A stretch of DNA of 6,808 nucleotides from Leucobacter sp. Lineage in GTDB: Bacteria; Actinomycetota; Actinomycetes; Actinomycetales; Microbacteriaceae. Under the pieces are notes generated by a model. That model searched no databases and was not told where the DNA came from. It was given only the letters and a program-made list of their open reading frames with translations. Numbering within the stretch: position 1 is the first letter of the stretch; every line of letters begins with the position of its first letter. Of this stretch, positions 5,257 to 6,808 are shown in pieces. The translations under genes were made by a program, and so were the position numbers. The stretch lies in NCBI GenBank assembly GCA_017990305.1, contig JAGNOB010000094.1, positions 1-6,808 on the forward strand, given 5' to 3'.

Positions 5257-5277
5257 GCGCGGGGCTACTCCCCGCGC
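5257..5277. terminator. Hairpin shared by the convergent purD and proC 3' ends
   Basis: GCGCGGGG (5257-5264) and CCCCGCGC (5270-5277) form a perfect, all-G/C eight-pair stem with a five-base loop (CTACT) that contains the proC stop codon. It begins five bases after the purD stop. There is no U-tract on either strand, so it would act as a tail-less terminator, a type reported in actinobacteria, or simply block read-through between two convergent genes. Confidence 0.55.
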
Positions 5278-6116
5278 TCGAGCTCTTCTGACCGGCGCAC
5301 GTTCGCCGCGAGCGCCCGGTCGAAGAGTTCGCCCCACCCGGCTTCCTGCAGCACGATGACGGCCTGCTCTGTGGTGCCCTTGGGGCTGGTGACGTTGCGC
5401 CGCAGCTTGCCGGGCTCCTCACCGCTCTGCACGAGCAGCTCTGCTGAGCCGGAGACTGTCCCGTTGACGAGCACGCGCGCCTGCTCCGGGGTGAAGCCAC
5501 GACGGATGGCCGCAGCCGTCATTTCCTCAACGTAAAGGAACACGTATGCGGGGCCCGACCCCGACACTGCGGCAACGTCGTTGATCTGGTCTTCACGCAC
5601 CACAATGACATCGCCGACGGTTTCAAACACCCGGCGAACCGTCTCGACTGCCTCTGGTGAGGCTGAATCTCCGCCTGCGACGCCCGTCACGCCGCGGCCG
5701 AGGTGCGACGGCGTGTTCGGCATTGCACGCACGACCTGGGCCTCGGGCAAGACCGCCTCGATCTGTGCACAGGAGACGCCAGCGGCGACGCTCACGACGA
5801 TCGCGCCTGGAGCGAGATCCGCAGCGATCCCCCGCGCCACGTCGGCGATCATCCACGGCTTGACCGCGAGCATAACGACCTCGGCGTCGCGCACCGCGAT
5901 CCGATTCGCGTCTGGCTCAGTCTCTGCCGCGTACGCGACGACGTCGTCTGCGCCAGCGAACTCTGCAGCACTCGCCGCGGAGTTCGTCGTCACAGTGATG
6001 GGCCGCGCGATATCCACCGACGGGCTTCGGAGACCGGCGAGGATCGCCCCACCCATCGATCCGACTCCGATCATTGCGGTGCGTGGCAGGGTTACGGTTT
6101 CTGGCTGCGTCGTCAT
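5265..6116 (-). CDS. proC: Pyrroline-5-carboxylate reductase
   Basis: ProC reduces pyrroline-5-carboxylate to proline with NAD(P)H, the last step of proline synthesis, in the cytosol. From ATG 6116 the protein is 283 residues, slightly above the usual 260-280. The Rossmann domain has AMIGVGSMGGAIL (14-26; GxGxxG at 17-22), VMLAVKPWMI (81-90), VVSVAAGV (107-114) and VVRAMPNTPSHLGRGVTG (128-145). The helical dimer domain has the family signature AVSGSGPAYVFLYVEEM (183-199), GSAELL and VTSPKGTTEQA (242-252). Start choice: ATG 6137 would add seven residues (MSGRLER) and has GAGGGA touching the start codon; ATG 6116 has only a weak GGAA. I prefer 6116 because the extra residues look unlike a family N terminus, but either is possible. 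No leaderless-type -10 stands six bases before either. Convergent with purD, divergent from the CDF gene. Confidence 0.95.
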   Translation of the reverse strand: MTTQPETVTLPRTAMIGVGSMGGAILAGLRSPSVDIARPITVTTNSAASAAEFAGADDVVAYAAETEPDANRIAVRDAEVVMLAVKPWMIADVARGIAADLAPGAIVVSVAAGVSCAQIEAVLPEAQVVRAMPNTPSHLGRGVTGVAGGDSASPEAVETVRRVFETVGDVIVVREDQINDVAAVSGSGPAYVFLYVEEMTAAAIRRGFTPEQARVLVNGTVSGSAELLVQSGEEPGKLRRNVTSPKGTTEQAVIVLQEAGWGELFDRALAANVRRSEELERGE

Positions 6117-6215
6117 GCGTTCCAGTCTGCCCGACATTCCCTCAACGCCCGGTCAGGCTCAGCTGGCATTTTGGGGTTCTCCAGCGTGACCACTAGCAAA
6201 GAATGTAGTCCCGCA

Positions 6216-6221
6216 TACACT
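6216..6221 (+). promoter_or_regulatory. Weak -10 candidate for the CDF transporter gene
   Basis: TACACT fits TANNNT and lies 33 bases before the CDF start codon. At 17 bases upstream, CTAGCA (6193-6198) matches TTGACA at only three of six positions. The leader would be about 27 bases and carry a strong ribosome-binding site. The remaining proC-CDF gap shows nothing else. Confidence 0.25.
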
Positions 6222-6254
6222 TGAGGCCGAAGGGCAACGTACCCAGGAGGCACA

Positions 6255-6808
6255 ATGAGCAGTGAAGGCGGAAAGCGCGCGATCATCGCAGCGCTCCTCG
6301 CGAATGTTGGTATCGCCATTACGAAGTTCATCGCGTGGGCCCTTTCGGGCTCCTCGGCGATGCTCGCAGAGGGCGTGCACTCACTGGCGGACTCCGGCAA
6401 CCAGCTCCTGCTCCTCCTCGGTGGCCGCAAGGCAAAGCGTGCCCCAGACCGCGAGCATCCCTTCGGCTATGGCCGTGAACGCTACGTCTACGCCTTCATT
6501 GTCGCGATCGTGCTGTTCTCGATCGGTGGCCTGTTCTCAATCTGGGAGGGCATCTCCAAGATTCGCGACCCGCACACGCTCGCGATGTGGTGGCTGCCCC
6601 TGGTTGTGCTCGCAATCGCGATCGTGCTCGAAAGTTTCTCACTGCGCACCGCAATCAAGGAGAGCCGCCCGCACAAGGGCGCCACAAGCTGGCTGACGTT
6701 CATCAAGCGGTCGAAGTCACCCGAACTCCCCGTCATCCTGCTCGAAGACTTCGCCGCGCTCGTCGGCCTCGTATTCGCGTTCCTCGGTGTCGGCCTCACC
6801 GCGATCAC
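6255..6808 (+). CDS. Cation diffusion facilitator transporter, N-terminal part
   Basis: CDF proteins export divalent cations such as zinc across the cytoplasmic membrane in exchange for protons. The window holds 184 complete codons; the family is usually about 300 residues, so the C-terminal part is missing. Helices are seen at about 8-30, 32-57, 78-97, 112-128 and 158-182. The metal-site motif of helix 2 is present as EGVHSLADSGNQ (39-50; His42-x3-Asp46, Asn49), followed by DREHPFGYGRERYVYA (65-80). In helix 5 the usual second HxxxD is replaced by LLEDFAALVG (162-171), a signature I associate with the SLC30A9/ZNT9-like branch. The ATG is preceded by AGGAGG four bases upstream, the best canonical ribosome-binding site in the window, unlike the leaderless-type pur starts. 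The metal specificity cannot be read from the sequence. No metal regulator lies next to it in the window. Confidence 0.9.
   Translation, partial: MSSEGGKRAIIAALLANVGIAITKFIAWALSGSSAMLAEGVHSLADSGNQLLLLLGGRKAKRAPDREHPFGYGRERYVYAFIVAIVLFSIGGLFSIWEGISKIRDPHTLAMWWLPLVVLAIAIVLESFSLRTAIKESRPHKGATSWLTFIKRSKSPELPVILLEDFAALVGLVFAFLGVGLTAI

Noticed and set aside
5581..6189. 202-codon open frame on the plus strand opposite proC
   Set aside because: Its Thr/Ala/Ser/Arg-rich content is the usual shadow of a GC-rich gene, and ProC on the other strand has full family motifs.
1..6808. A novel defence, mobile or biosynthetic system
   Set aside because: All gene-sized regions belong to ordinary housekeeping or transport families except one small membrane protein; there are no integrases, transposases, repeat arrays, toxin-antitoxin pairs or nucleases, and base use looks uniform.

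Overview
The window is a GC-rich housekeeping segment of an actinobacterial chromosome, most likely from the family Microbacteriaceae (genus uncertain; Leucobacter-like is only a guess). The clues are strong G/C preference at third codon positions, GTG starts, actinobacterial-style -10 hexamers placed directly upstream of start codons, and a gene set (purM, an Escherichia coli-like purF, two small tatA genes, a two-helix membrane protein, an SCP2-like protein, purD, proC) that fits this family. No RNA gene, CRISPR array, insertion sequence, phage gene or defence system is visible.

Layout: purM (minus strand, 3' end cut by the window edge) is divergent from purF (plus) across a 151-base intergenic region. 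purF converges on a minus-strand run of four genes, and a long bidirectional hairpin terminator lies in the 86-base gap between purF and tatA. In transcription order (right to left) that run is an SCP2-like small protein, a two-helix membrane protein of unknown function, and two closely related tatA genes. The SCP2-like gene is divergent from purD with only 22 bases between the start codons. purD (plus) converges on proC (minus) with 13 bases between stop codons and a hairpin spanning both ends. A cation diffusion facilitator gene (plus) starts after proC and runs off the right edge.

Function: PurF, PurD and PurM catalyse steps 1, 2 and 5 of de novo purine synthesis. The two TatA proteins are pore subunits of the twin-arginine export pathway (no tatB or tatC here). 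ProC makes proline from pyrroline-5-carboxylate. The CDF protein is a divalent metal exporter of the subgroup with LLED in place of the second HxxxD motif.

The most interesting structure is regulatory. purM, purD and the SCP2-like gene each have a TANNNT hexamer ending exactly six bases before the start codon, which predicts leaderless mRNAs; a weaker version precedes the membrane protein gene. In the purD/SCP2-like gap the two opposed -10 hexamers overlap by two bases. PurF is of the E. coli type, without the usual iron-sulfur ligands or propeptide, and it is divergent from purM, which suggests an old gene replacement. I see no evidence for a previously undescribed multi-gene system.
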